From: CAZDXJ01 sp964509475
Lineage (GTDB): Bacteria > Pseudomonadota > Gammaproteobacteria > Methylococcales > Methylomonadaceae
Reading direction: 5' to 3'
DNA length: 29,853 nucleotides
NCBI GenBank assembly: GCA_964509475.1
Contig: CAZDXJ010000030.1
Location: 1 to 29,853 of the forward strand
Part shown: positions 5,716 through 13,542 of the stretch, one piece after another
Position numbering within the stretch: position 1 is the first letter of the stretch
How the letters are laid out: every line of letters begins with the position of its first letter
Made by a program: the position numbers and the translations under genes
The notes under the pieces: generated by a model
What the model was told of the DNA's origin: nothing
Database searches by the model: none
Seen by the model: only the letters and a program-made list of their open reading frames with translations

Positions 5716-5735
5716 TTGGTGTTTTAAAACACCAA
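5716..5735. repeat. 20-bp perfect palindrome
   Basis: TTGGTGTTTTAAAACACCAA reads the same on both strands. It has no adjacent gene start and no T run after it. It could be a binding site or a cruciform-forming repeat unit. Confidence 0.6.
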
Positions 5736-5845
5736 GTTCCCTATCAACCGCAAATTGGATAATTTCCATCTTGCGATTGATATGGAGAAATGGTATCTGC
5801 AGGGCTAAGTAAGGCATATCCCGTAAAAACAAATATTGAATGGGG

Positions 5846-5865
5846 TAGGTGCGGATTTATCCGCA
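5846..5865. repeat. Dispersed palindromic repeat, copy 1 (inverted copy at 7609-7628)
   Basis: TAGGTGCGGATTTATCCGCA occurs here, and its exact reverse complement occurs at 7609-7628. The core TGCGGATTTATCCGCA is itself nearly palindromic. The two copies flank the gene at 6186-7478 in inverted orientation. Confidence 0.75.
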
Positions 5866-5960
5866 CAGCGCAGAACCCTGAATACGATACAGGCGCAGAA
5901 CCGATCACCTGCCTGGTGGCAGACAGGAGTGTAGCGTAACTCAACACATGTCACAGAATT

Positions 5961-5989
5961 GTTGGGTTACGGCTATCGCCTAACCCAAC
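5961..5989. repeat. REP-like hairpin
   Basis: GTTGGGTTA and TAACCCAAC form a perfect 9-bp stem with an inner GGC/GCC pairing. No T run follows on either side, so it reads as an intergenic repeat and not as a terminator. Confidence 0.6.
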
Positions 5990-6030
5990 TTATCAGGCTT
6001 TTGTGTTTTTCGTGCTTAACTCATTTGATA

Positions 6031-6085
6031 TTCAAAATCCGCAAACCTGTCTGCTAACAGGCAGGTGTGGCCGCGTGCAGTATAG
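6031..6085 (+). repeat. Dispersed direct repeat, copy 1 (second copy 7779-7813)
   Basis: TTCAAAATCCGCAA (6031-6044) and CCGCGTGCAGTATAG (6071-6085) recur as TTCAAAATCCGCAA and CCGCGTGAAGTATAG at 7779-7813. Copy 1 carries a hairpin between the two parts (CCTGTCTG, CTAA, CAGGCAGG), which copy 2 lacks. Confidence 0.7.
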
Positions 6086-6185
6086 CTGTGTGAGAATACC
6101 TCCGGGTATTGGATAAGGCTGGAATTATGCAGAAAAGCCAGAATCAGCTATAATCCAAAGCGAGTGGGTTTCCTGTGAAAAAGCA

Positions 6186-7478
6186 ATGAAAGATTTACTG
6201 TCCGATTATCCGTTAGGCGTCCAGTACAGTATCCGAACCGCTATTTATGCCGGCAATTTGATTGAAGCCATCAAACTTTACCGGGAAGCCAGCGGTTGCA
6301 GCTTGGCTGCGGCAAAACAGGCGATCGATCAAATCACTCAGGACTTGTGGCGTGCCAACCCGTATGCGTTTCAAAAAAAACCCATACAAAGCAAAACGGG
6401 TAAATTTCCAGGATGCCTTGTGACCCTTGTGTGCCTGATCGGTTTGATCAGCATTCCATTTTCCGGTGAGATTCAGCAATGGCTGCAAACGGGGAAGGCC
6501 TTGTTAGCCCGGTTGAACACAACGCCGTCTCCCGGCAAAGAGTTATCCAGTCACACCGAAACAATACCAACGGCGCCTGTTCAACAGGCCCGGATACCCG
6601 AAAATTCGGCCATAACCCAACCGGCTTCGGAAAAGCCCTTGCCCGGTCACGCTGAAGTCATGCCCCCTTCACCAAAGCCGGTGATCGCTCAACACACCGA
6701 GGCACACGGCAATCCCATGAATTTGGCCCTTTTATACCAAAAAAAACTGGCCAATCCCGACTACATTCAATGGAAAAACCAGCCGGGTATCCCCGCCGGC
6801 TTCCAGTCTTTTCCGGAAGAAACCGCAATTAAACAGGCCCGCGCCCAAATTGCTCGCAACCTGAGCTTGCCGGGCAATCAACCGGTGTGGTTTATTCCGC
6901 ATTCACCCTATCAGGAGGTAACCTTGGACGGTGTGATCGATGGGGATGAATGGCAATCAGCGCTGAAAATCAAATTGAATACTCCGGGACAACCGGATTC
7001 CACCCTGTTTTTGCAGGCCAATGATCACTGGCTGTTTCTGGCTGCCGATGTCCCCGGTGACACGACATCGGATGGCTTCGATCAATTCCGCTTTTATTTT
7101 CACATTGATATTGATCCAACGATTAAAAACGAGCGTATTCATGTCGCACCCTATGCCAGAAAATTGGGTGGTATCCGCCAGACTACGGTACGCTGGCAAG
7201 GTTCGCCGCCAAAAAACGACAACGAGCGTTGGAAGAAATATCCTATTTCCGACTGGCGTATTTTTCAAAAAGCCCAGGGCGCGTCGAGTTTAAACCCGCA
7301 CCGCCAGTTTGAGGCCAAACTCAACCTTGAAGAAGCCGGCTTGTTTGTCGGCGTGGCCTTTCCAGCATTTTTTGAAATCGAGACCGACCCTTTGTATGAA
7401 CAAGGCCAGTTTAAGCATCGCCGCTATCTGGGCAAACTGGGTTCGCAACAAAAACCGGTGTGGTTGTTAATTCAATAA
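6186..7478 (+). CDS. Membrane-anchored protein: L7/L12-like N-terminus, TM helix, carbohydrate-binding-like C-terminal domain
   Basis: This is a 430-residue protein of unrecognised overall family. Residues about 17-50 (IRTAIYAGNLIEAIKLYREASGCSLAAAKQAIDQI) resemble the helical hairpin of ribosomal L7/L12 C-terminal domains, a motif also found in small bacterial regulators. A single membrane helix follows at about 75-94 (CLVTLVCLIGLISIPF). A Pro/Thr/Ser-rich linker runs to about residue 175. The C-terminal half contains VTLDGVIDGDEWQSALKI, FLQANDHWLFLAADV, FRFYFHIDIDPTI and FEAKLNLEEAGL. That is the pattern of CBM9-like or DOMON-like beta-sandwich domains, which bind sugars or cofactors. Topology would place the small N-terminal domain in the cytoplasm and the sandwich in the periplasm. 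No strong ribosome site precedes the ATG. Repeats flank the gene on both sides, and no partner gene adjoins it. Confidence 0.7.
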   Translation: MKDLLSDYPLGVQYSIRTAIYAGNLIEAIKLYREASGCSLAAAKQAIDQITQDLWRANPYAFQKKPIQSKTGKFPGCLVTLVCLIGLISIPFSGEIQQWLQTGKALLARLNTTPSPGKELSSHTETIPTAPVQQARIPENSAITQPASEKPLPGHAEVMPPSPKPVIAQHTEAHGNPMNLALLYQKKLANPDYIQWKNQPGIPAGFQSFPEETAIKQARAQIARNLSLPGNQPVWFIPHSPYQEVTLDGVIDGDEWQSALKIKLNTPGQPDSTLFLQANDHWLFLAADVPGDTTSDGFDQFRFYFHIDIDPTIKNERIHVAPYARKLGGIRQTTVRWQGSPPKNDNERWKKYPISDWRIFQKAQGASSLNPHRQFEAKLNLEEAGLFVGVAFPAFFEIETDPLYEQGQFKHRRYLGKLGSQQKPVWLLIQ

Positions 7479-7608
7479 AAATACTCTTGACCCTGAATTT
7501 CAGCTATACTCCGCACGCTCACGGATGCGGAAAATGAACCGGCCATCGGGGCCACTGCCATTAAGTTAAGAAAATATGATTTGGGTGCCGGTGCGGCTTG
7601 TCGTACTA

Positions 7609-7628
7609 TGCGGATAAATCCGCACCTA
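7609..7628. repeat. Dispersed palindromic repeat, copy 2 (inverted relative to 5846-5865)
   Basis: TGCGGATAAATCCGCACCTA is the exact reverse complement of the 5846-5865 copy. Confidence 0.75.
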
Positions 7629-7778
7629 CATCCATAAATCCATTCAACAAAAGGGCTTAACTTAATGGCAATGGGTAAGGGCAAGCCGCCTGCCAACAGT
7701 TCCCAATTGCCCGATCATTTTCCGCCTTCATAGCTGTGCGGCGTGTAAAAACACTCTTGAACCTCAACAACAGCTATT

Positions 7779-7813
7779 TTCAAAATCCGCAACCGTGACC
7801 GCGTGAAGTATAG
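7779..7813 (+). repeat. Dispersed direct repeat, copy 2 (first copy 6031-6085)
   Basis: TTCAAAATCCGCAA is followed by CCGCGTGAAGTATAG, as in copy 1 but without the intervening hairpin. It ends just before the 3' end of the glycosyltransferase gene. Confidence 0.7.
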
Positions 7814-7815
7814 TA

Positions 7816-9501
7816 TTATTCCGGAATATCAGTTTGCAGCCTCATGTTGGTACTGTTTTCATCCAGGTTTGGATTATAGTAAGGGTCACCCTTTGCAAGC
7901 CAGGCGCGCCACTTTTTTTGCAACAAGCATCGGTCGTCAGTTATCGCTATACCGGCCAATAAATCGGCTTTTTGACTGGTGAATTGGGCTTGTGCGACAA
8001 AAACGCTTCGCCAGTTTTCTGATAGAGCGCGTAAGGCAAAATCCAGTAAGGCATAGGGACCCTGGAATTGCTTGTCAAAACCTTTCAGTTGCCGCCATAA
8101 ATCTGTGCGCAGTACAACGCAATAAGGGTGGGGGGCGCTGATATTACGGCAAATCCGGGTCACCGCCATATAACCGGGTTCGGATTTTGTAAAACCCTGG
8201 TAGGATATAATTAAATCCGCATTTTTTTTAAACGCCATACCCGCATAGTGGATGCGATCATCTTCACTGTCAATACGGCCACTAACCAGTCCAACCGGAC
8301 TGATGTTCAACCAGGCGGCCAAACGTGTGAGTGTTTCGCGGCTATCGGGATATAACGCCGTACTGAGGATAGCGATGTATTGTTGCTGGTCAACACGTTC
8401 TGCAATGGCGCGGCTTACAAACTGGCTGTAATTTTGAATGGGTAAAGATGTGTCCAGTTGGATAATAGCGATATCTTGCCGGTTTGCGGCATTTAGCTGT
8501 AATTGATAATTGCCGCGCCACAAGTCTTTTATTTCATTTGCACTAGCGGCGATACCCCGGCGTTTTAAAGCCGCATTCAGGGCGCGGATACCGGCAGCGA
8601 AAGCGTAATCCTTGGCGCCGGCATCAAGGGCCACGGATTGTTCATGTTGTCGCCAGTGATACAGGATTTTTGCGATGTGCCGTACTTCAGGTTCGGTTTC
8701 ACTGGCACGCAGGATCAAATCGTAATCCTGGGAGCCGTCGAATTCGCTGCGTAGCCCCCCTAGTTGTAGCAATAACCGGCGCCGGTAGCACATCGGATGG
8801 AAGATATAATTGCCGGAAAGCAAAGTTTCCGGTGACCAGCCGGGTTTGAACAAGTGCATAAAGCAACGGCCATCGGTCATGATCATATCCCGATCGGCAT
8901 AAACAATATCGGTGTCGGGGTACTTGATGATTTGTTCAGCCAGATAAAACAAGGCATCGGGGGACAGGCAGTCGTCGTGATCGAGAAACAGAATATAATC
9001 GCCCTGGGTATGGGCAATGGCCTGATTGGTCGCGGCTGAGATACCTTGCGGTGATTGGCCGTAATGGATTTGTATTCTTGGATCCTGGCATAGGCTGGAT
9101 TCAAGTATTTTGTGGGTGGCTTGTGAGCGGGATGAGTCGTCAAACAAAACCCATTGCCAAAAAGGGTAGGCTTGGGTACGAACCGATAACACGCACTCTG
9201 TCAGAATATGAGGGGGGGTGTTGTGAACCGGCGTGACAATACTTATCCTGGGAGGACTGGGGAAATTCAAGGCTTCTTTTCGCAAACACAGCCAGTCTTG
9301 CCGCCGTACCAAGGTATTTTTATGTAACCATTGTTGATAACTGTCCTCTTGGCTGCTGGCAAAGCGCTGTAATAAACCTTGATCAGGTTCAATTGGTGGA
9401 TAAAAGCGTAGTTTTCGCCATGAGCTTGCCGAAAAAAAATATTTTTTTGGTAAATGATAGAAGAACTTGCGTAGTAGTCTTGTTTTTAAATCTTGTTGCA
9501 T
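7816..9501 (-). CDS. Family 2 glycosyltransferase, two-domain
   Basis: This 561-residue protein has a GT2 (GT-A fold) domain at about residues 84-300. RISIVTPVHNTP begins the nucleotide-sugar fold. GDYILFLDHDDCLSPDAL carries the DXD-type metal motif, and FDGSQDYDLILRASE supplies the ED-type catalytic region. The second half (about 330-540) repeats weaker GT2-like features (YIAILSTALYPDSRETLTRLAAWL, ISAPHPYCVVLRTDLWRQLKGFDKQF), suggesting a second, degenerate domain. No membrane helix is seen, so it is probably a cytoplasmic enzyme acting on lipid-linked or surface glycan precursors. Donor and acceptor cannot be inferred. It stands alone, with no other polysaccharide genes adjacent, and runs opposite to its left neighbour. 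Confidence 0.85.
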   Translation of the reverse strand: MQQDLKTRLLRKFFYHLPKKYFFSASSWRKLRFYPPIEPDQGLLQRFASSQEDSYQQWLHKNTLVRRQDWLCLRKEALNFPSPPRISIVTPVHNTPPHILTECVLSVRTQAYPFWQWVLFDDSSRSQATHKILESSLCQDPRIQIHYGQSPQGISAATNQAIAHTQGDYILFLDHDDCLSPDALFYLAEQIIKYPDTDIVYADRDMIMTDGRCFMHLFKPGWSPETLLSGNYIFHPMCYRRRLLLQLGGLRSEFDGSQDYDLILRASETEPEVRHIAKILYHWRQHEQSVALDAGAKDYAFAAGIRALNAALKRRGIAASANEIKDLWRGNYQLQLNAANRQDIAIIQLDTSLPIQNYSQFVSRAIAERVDQQQYIAILSTALYPDSRETLTRLAAWLNISPVGLVSGRIDSEDDRIHYAGMAFKKNADLIISYQGFTKSEPGYMAVTRICRNISAPHPYCVVLRTDLWRQLKGFDKQFQGPYALLDFALRALSENWRSVFVAQAQFTSQKADLLAGIAITDDRCLLQKKWRAWLAKGDPYYNPNLDENSTNMRLQTDIPE

Positions 9502-9660
9502 GAATCATGGTGGGGGAAGGCGTTTTTTCCATTCTATACAGGTTTATTCATGCTTGCCAACATGTTGACAGTCTGTTAGTCCTTAAAATCAATCAGGGTT
9601 TTGAAAGCAAGTGGAAAACAAAAACACTGATTTGCATTACCCGTCAGGAAATACTTGCAG

Positions 9661-10239
9661 TTAGAGACTGATTAAAATATGACTGACCAGGGCAAAGTAG
9701 TTGTCCAGTAAGGCATTGAGCAACTCCATTGTGCCTGTTTCCAGGGTTTCCATTGGTTTTTCCAACAGCAGACGGATGAGTCTGGTGCCGGTTACTTGCA
9801 GTTCATTCAGTATTTCGTTGGTTGCTGTCCCTAGTTCAGCAAGTTCCTGGTTCAGGCTTTCAATAAATTCAGCGGTGATTTGATCCGGGTTTTCAACTGC
9901 ATAATTAACTTGTTCAACGAGTTGTGCCGTCAGGTTTTCGGTTTTTGCCGTTATTCCGGCATAATAGTCTTCCATCTGCGGGAACCATTGATTGCGAAAC
10001 GTAGCATGGAGTTGCTTTGTATAAAGGATACCTTGTTCAAACCATTGACGGCTGATGCCGATGGGGTTTTTGTACCATGTCCTTGCCAGCATTGCTACCG
10101 TATTGTGCAGTTCGATCAGGTTGTAACGTAATTGCAAATAGCTTTGGGCAAGATAAGACTGCACATGGGTAACAAGGGTTTCAAACAGGATTTTGGTCGG
10201 AATCAATAATTTACCTTCAATTTCTAGCGATTCAAGCAT
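9661..10239 (-). CDS. All-helical protein of unknown function
   Basis: This 192-residue protein was not recognised. It is almost entirely predicted helix with heptad-like spacing (ILFETLVTHVQSYLAQSYLQLRYNLIEL, QNYVAVENPDQITAEFIESLNQELAELG-like stretches). It ends in a hydrophobic NALLDNYFALVSHILISL. Helical, Leu/Gln/Glu-rich proteins of this size with a central NQWFPQMEDYYAGIT-type segment recall phasin-like or apolipoprotein-like surface proteins, but that is only a resemblance. There is no signal peptide. GGAG eight bases before the ATG supports the start. It diverges from the fhc operon, sharing a 365-bp upstream region with it, which makes a link to C1 metabolism possible but unproven. 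Confidence 0.6.
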   Translation of the reverse strand: MLESLEIEGKLLIPTKILFETLVTHVQSYLAQSYLQLRYNLIELHNTVAMLARTWYKNPIGISRQWFEQGILYTKQLHATFRNQWFPQMEDYYAGITAKTENLTAQLVEQVNYAVENPDQITAEFIESLNQELAELGTATNEILNELQVTGTRLIRLLLEKPMETLETGTMELLNALLDNYFALVSHILISL

Positions 10240-10604
10240 TATTTGTTCTCCATTTAAAATTCAAATTTTCAGGTAAAGTTTACCCTCCATTTTTTTTGAT
10301 AAAAATGCGGCGAATCGCCGCGCGGCAATTCGCCGCTGATATCGGCATGAAAATTGACTCGTAAACTTGATTGGCCAAAAATACGGGTTTGAATTAAAAA
10401 CAGGCGATTGTTGTGTGATATGGCTTGGTGTTTTAGGGCATTTCCCGGAACAGGGCGTAATAATTTTGGCCGTTCAGTGAAAAAGGATACAATATTCGGC
10501 TAATGTATAAATTATGGATGGATAGCGAAGGCTTGTGAATCGTTATTTTTTTGACGGGCCTTGATGCTTGACTTGTATTTTGAAATTAAATGAAGGATGG
10601 CTTG
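10240..10604. promoter_or_regulatory. Divergent intergenic region upstream of the fhc operon
   Basis: No gene was found. Bases 10272-10284 are the dyad GGTAAAGTTTACC. Bases 10307-10336 form a strong hairpin (GCGGCGAAT / ATTCGCCGC), followed by ATTTTTATC when read leftward. A possible promoter for fhcB is TTGACG (10551-10556) with TATTTT (10576-10581). The 19-bp spacing is long, so this call is weak. AAGGATGG provides the fhcB ribosome site. Confidence 0.4.
10307..10336. repeat. Strong GC-rich hairpin
   Basis: GCGGCGAAT pairs perfectly with ATTCGCCGC, and the loop itself contains GCCGCGCGGC. Read leftward a T-rich stretch follows, so it could attenuate transcription toward the 9661-10239 gene. 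It could equally be a REP-type repeat. Confidence 0.5.
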
Positions 10605-11861
10605 ATGACTGAAATAACCGAGGTGCCGAGTCCTTTTTGCGGTATTGGAACTGATGATTTGCGCATTGAAGTAAGCGGTGTGACACTGAAAGTCAAGGAG
10701 AATGGTTGTGCGGTGAATACACCGGCATTTGAATATCCAGTCGCGGAAACCTCGCCACGGATCGATGGCCGGGAAGTTCCGCTTGCCGAAGCCGTGACCC
10801 GGGCGGCAGATTTGTTACGTGATACCAACCAGCCGGTATATGGCGGTTGCGCGACCGATGTGAATGGCATGCGGGCCTTGTTGGCTCTGGCCGATCGCAA
10901 TGGGGCGGTGGTTGACCACATGAAATTCAACGCCGCGCGGCGTAATTTTCTGACCTTGCAGGATACGGGCTGGATCAATACCACCCTGGCGGAAGTTAAA
11001 AACCGTTGTGATTTGTTGCTGGTTGTGGGCACCGATCTGGAAGGTTTTGCGCCCCGTTTTTTCGAACGCTATATCTGGAACAAGGAAAGTTTGTTTATCG
11101 CTGATACTTCATCCCGGCAAGTGGTGTATCTGGGCAAGGCACCGACAGGCGAGGCTTCGACCTCGCCCGATGGCCATAAAGCCGATTGCCTGCCGTGTGC
11201 GTTAGCGGATTTGCCCGCTGTTGCAGCGGTTTTACGCGCTTTGGTGCAAGAGCATAAGATAACGGTTACTGAAGTTGGCGGTATCGCTATTGATCGGTTA
11301 CGTGATCTGGCGCAACGGTTGAAATCGGCAAAATATGGTGTGGTAACCTGGTCTGCCGCAGATTTGGATTTTGCCCAAGCGGATTTGACCGTACAAACCC
11401 TGTCTGAAATGGTAAAGGATTTGAATGTTCATACCCGCTGTTCCGGCTTGCCGCTGGCGGGCAAGGAAGGCGATTTGACGGCGAATCAGGTTTGTGGGTG
11501 GATTACCGGTTATCCGGCGCGGGTTCGTTTCGCCAACGGTTTTCCTGAATATGATCCGTATCTCAATGATGTCAATTTTTTTCTGTCCGAGGCGGAAGCT
11601 GATGCCTTGCTCTGGGTTCAGGCATTTGATGTCAACGCGATACCACCGGAAACCGATGTACCGGTGATCGTTTTAGGCCGTTCGGGCATGCGTTTTGACA
11701 AGGAACCGGACGTGTTCATTCCTGTCGGTACGCCTGGTATCGATCATAGCGGTCATGCCTACCGTATGGATAATGTGGTTGCGATACGGTTGAAAAAATT
11801 AAGGGATTCCGGTTTGCCTGCTACCGCCGAAGTATTGACTGCAATTGAACAAGCATTATAG
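10605..11861 (+). CDS. fhcB: Formyltransferase/hydrolase complex subunit B (formylmethanofuran dehydrogenase subunit B homologue)
   Basis: FhcB is the bacterial homologue of archaeal FwdB/FmdB, a molybdopterin-enzyme-fold protein. In aerobic methylotrophs it is part of the Fhc complex that releases formate from formyl-tetrahydromethanopterin. In bacteria this subunit is not thought to perform the redox step. The protein is 418 residues from the ATG at 10605. VYGGCATDVNGMRALLALA near residue 78 is the region that carries the metal-ligand Cys in archaeal enzymes. LLLVVGTDLEGFAPRFFERY and the C-terminal VFIPVGTPGIDHSGHAYRMD are typical of the family. An upstream in-frame ATG at 10590 lies before the ribosome site AAGGATGG, so 10605 is preferred. 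It is first in a fhcB-A-D-C operon; fhcA begins 13 nt later. Confidence 0.9.
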   Translation: MTEITEVPSPFCGIGTDDLRIEVSGVTLKVKENGCAVNTPAFEYPVAETSPRIDGREVPLAEAVTRAADLLRDTNQPVYGGCATDVNGMRALLALADRNGAVVDHMKFNAARRNFLTLQDTGWINTTLAEVKNRCDLLLVVGTDLEGFAPRFFERYIWNKESLFIADTSSRQVVYLGKAPTGEASTSPDGHKADCLPCALADLPAVAAVLRALVQEHKITVTEVGGIAIDRLRDLAQRLKSAKYGVVTWSAADLDFAQADLTVQTLSEMVKDLNVHTRCSGLPLAGKEGDLTANQVCGWITGYPARVRFANGFPEYDPYLNDVNFFLSEAEADALLWVQAFDVNAIPPETDVPVIVLGRSGMRFDKEPDVFIPVGTPGIDHSGHAYRMDNVVAIRLKKLRDSGLPATAEVLTAIEQAL

Positions 11862-11874
11862 GAAATAAGACCTT

Positions 11875-13542
11875 ATGTTAATCAAGTTGAAGGGCGGGAT
11901 TGTTTATGATCCAGCCCGCGCGATAAACGGGAAAAAACACGATATTTATATTCGTGACGGGCGCATCACCGATGCACCGGCTGACGATAAGCCCATTGAT
12001 CAGGAATACGATATCAGCGGCAAGGTTGTTATGGCGGGCGCAATCGATATGCACACGCATGTTGGTGGTGGCAAGGGCAATATCGCCCGCATTTTATTGC
12101 CGGAAGATCACCGGGCCTCACCGGTGGCACGTACCGAGTTGACCCGTTCCGGCTGCGGGCACGCCATGCCCAGTACCTATAGCACAGGTTATCATTATGC
12201 CGAGATGGGGTATACAACGGTTTTTGAACCGGCGGTTCTGCCAGTAAACGCGCGTCAGGCGCATATGGAAATGGCCGATATTCCGATTCTCGACAAAGGC
12301 GGTTATGTTTTGTTGGGCAGTGATGATTATCTGCTGCGTATGCTGACCGCGAAAAAAGATCAGGCGGCCATCAATGACTATGTCGCCTGGACCTTGCATG
12401 CGGCCCAGGCCATTGCTATCAAAGTGGTCAATGCGGGTGGCATCAGTGCCTTTAAATTTAACCAGCGCAAACTGGATTTGGATGAAAAAAACGGCCATTA
12501 CCCGGTAACACCCCGGCAGATTTTGCAAACTTTGGCGCGCGCGGTCAAGGAACTGGGTATCGCTCACCCGCTGCATGTGCATGGCTGTAATCTGGGGGTG
12601 CCGGGCAATGTCGAGACCACGTTGAACACCATTCAGGGCGTTGAAGGTTTGCCGATGCATCTGACCCATATCCAGTTTCATAGTTATGGTACGGAGGGTG
12701 ATTTCAAGTTTTCTTCGGGTGCGGCGCAAATTGCCGAAGCAATCAATAAAAACAAAAATATTAGCGTGGATGTCGGTCAGGTTTTGTTTGGTCAGACGGT
12801 AACGGCATCCGGTGATAATATGCGCCAATACGCCAATCATAAACACGCCAATCCCAATAAATGGGTGTGTATGGATATTGAGTGTGATGCGGGCTGCGGC
12901 ATCGTACCGTTCAAGTATCGTGATCAAAATTTTGTCAATGCCTTGCAATGGGCAATTGGCCTGGAAATCTTCTTGTTGACGGATGACCCCTGGCGGGTGT
13001 TTTTGACGACCGACCACCCCAACGGAGCGCCATTCACCAGTTATCCGCATTTGATTCGCTTGTTGATGGATAAAAGTTTCCGTAACGATATGCTCAGCCG
13101 GATTCATCCCGAAGCGCAAAAGATGACGACGCTGGCTTCGATTGACCGGGAATACAGTTTACAGGAAATTGCCACAATGACCCGGGCCGGAGCTGCCCGT
13201 TTGTTGGGTTTGAGTGATCGCGGCCATCTTGGCAAAGGCGCTTGGGCGGATATTACCATTTACAGTGAAAATCCGGATCGGGAAAAGATGTTTGCCAAAC
13301 CGGATTATGTATTTAAAGATGGTGTTTTGGTGGTCAAGGACGGCCAGGTCGTGCAGAGCAAATGGGGCACGACGCATGTGGTCAAACCTGATTATGACGC
13401 TTCTGTGGAAAAAGGCTTGCAGGATTATTTTGAACGTTTCATGACCATGAAATTGGCTAATTTTAAAATCCGTGATGATGAGATCAGTGAAGATGGCCGG
13501 GGCCGTTTGACGGTACATCCGACCACAAGGGGGACGTTATGA
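11875..13542 (+). CDS. fhcA: Formyltransferase/hydrolase complex subunit A (FwdA-like amidohydrolase)
   Basis: This 555-residue subunit is the hydrolase that frees formate from the formylated methanofuran-like carrier. It has an amidohydrolase fold with a binuclear metal site. DMHTHVGGGKGN near residue 58 is the HxH pair. AFKFNQRKLDLD near 196-206 is the likely carboxylated-lysine region. HPLHVHGCNLGVPGN, MHLTHIQFHSYG and LTTDHPNGAPFTSYPHL supply further His and Asp ligands. The C-terminal beta-sandwich contains LGLSDRGHLGKGAWADITIY. The length is normal for the family. The last codons overlap fhcD by 4 nt (ATGA), so translation is coupled. The protein works with FhcB, FhcC and FhcD in the cytoplasm in formaldehyde oxidation and detoxification. 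Confidence 0.95.
   Translation: MLIKLKGGIVYDPARAINGKKHDIYIRDGRITDAPADDKPIDQEYDISGKVVMAGAIDMHTHVGGGKGNIARILLPEDHRASPVARTELTRSGCGHAMPSTYSTGYHYAEMGYTTVFEPAVLPVNARQAHMEMADIPILDKGGYVLLGSDDYLLRMLTAKKDQAAINDYVAWTLHAAQAIAIKVVNAGGISAFKFNQRKLDLDEKNGHYPVTPRQILQTLARAVKELGIAHPLHVHGCNLGVPGNVETTLNTIQGVEGLPMHLTHIQFHSYGTEGDFKFSSGAAQIAEAINKNKNISVDVGQVLFGQTVTASGDNMRQYANHKHANPNKWVCMDIECDAGCGIVPFKYRDQNFVNALQWAIGLEIFLLTDDPWRVFLTTDHPNGAPFTSYPHLIRLLMDKSFRNDMLSRIHPEAQKMTTLASIDREYSLQEIATMTRAGAARLLGLSDRGHLGKGAWADITIYSENPDREKMFAKPDYVFKDGVLVVKDGQVVQSKWGTTHVVKPDYDASVEKGLQDYFERFMTMKLANFKIRDDEISEDGRGRLTVHPTTRGTL

Larger units (their letters stand above)
5616..6185. other. Repeat-rich intergenic region
   Basis: No gene was found in these 570 bases. 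The stretch is a string of palindromic units: 5716-5735, 5850-5865, a CCTGCCTG/CAGACAGG-type hairpin around 5911-5930, 5961-5989 and the repeat at 6031-6085. A TATAAT at about 6150-6155 lies 30 bp before the next gene and may be its -10, although no good -35 is seen. Confidence 0.6.
7479..7815. other. Repeat-rich intergenic region downstream of 6186-7478
   Basis: No gene was found. Two imperfect 31-bp direct repeats (AAAAATACTCTTGACCCTGA... at 7477-7507 and AAAAACACTCTTGAACCTCA... at 7747-7777, both ending CAGCTAT) bracket the stretch. It also holds the inverted copy of the palindromic unit (7609-7628), an outer GGTGCGG/CCGCACC pairing (7590-7626), and the second direct-repeat copy at 7779-7813. 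Confidence 0.6.

Noticed and set aside
12118..13119. 333-codon leftward frame opposite fhcA
   Set aside because: It lies wholly antisense to a well-conserved gene and has no recognisable domain. Long antisense frames are common opposite such genes.
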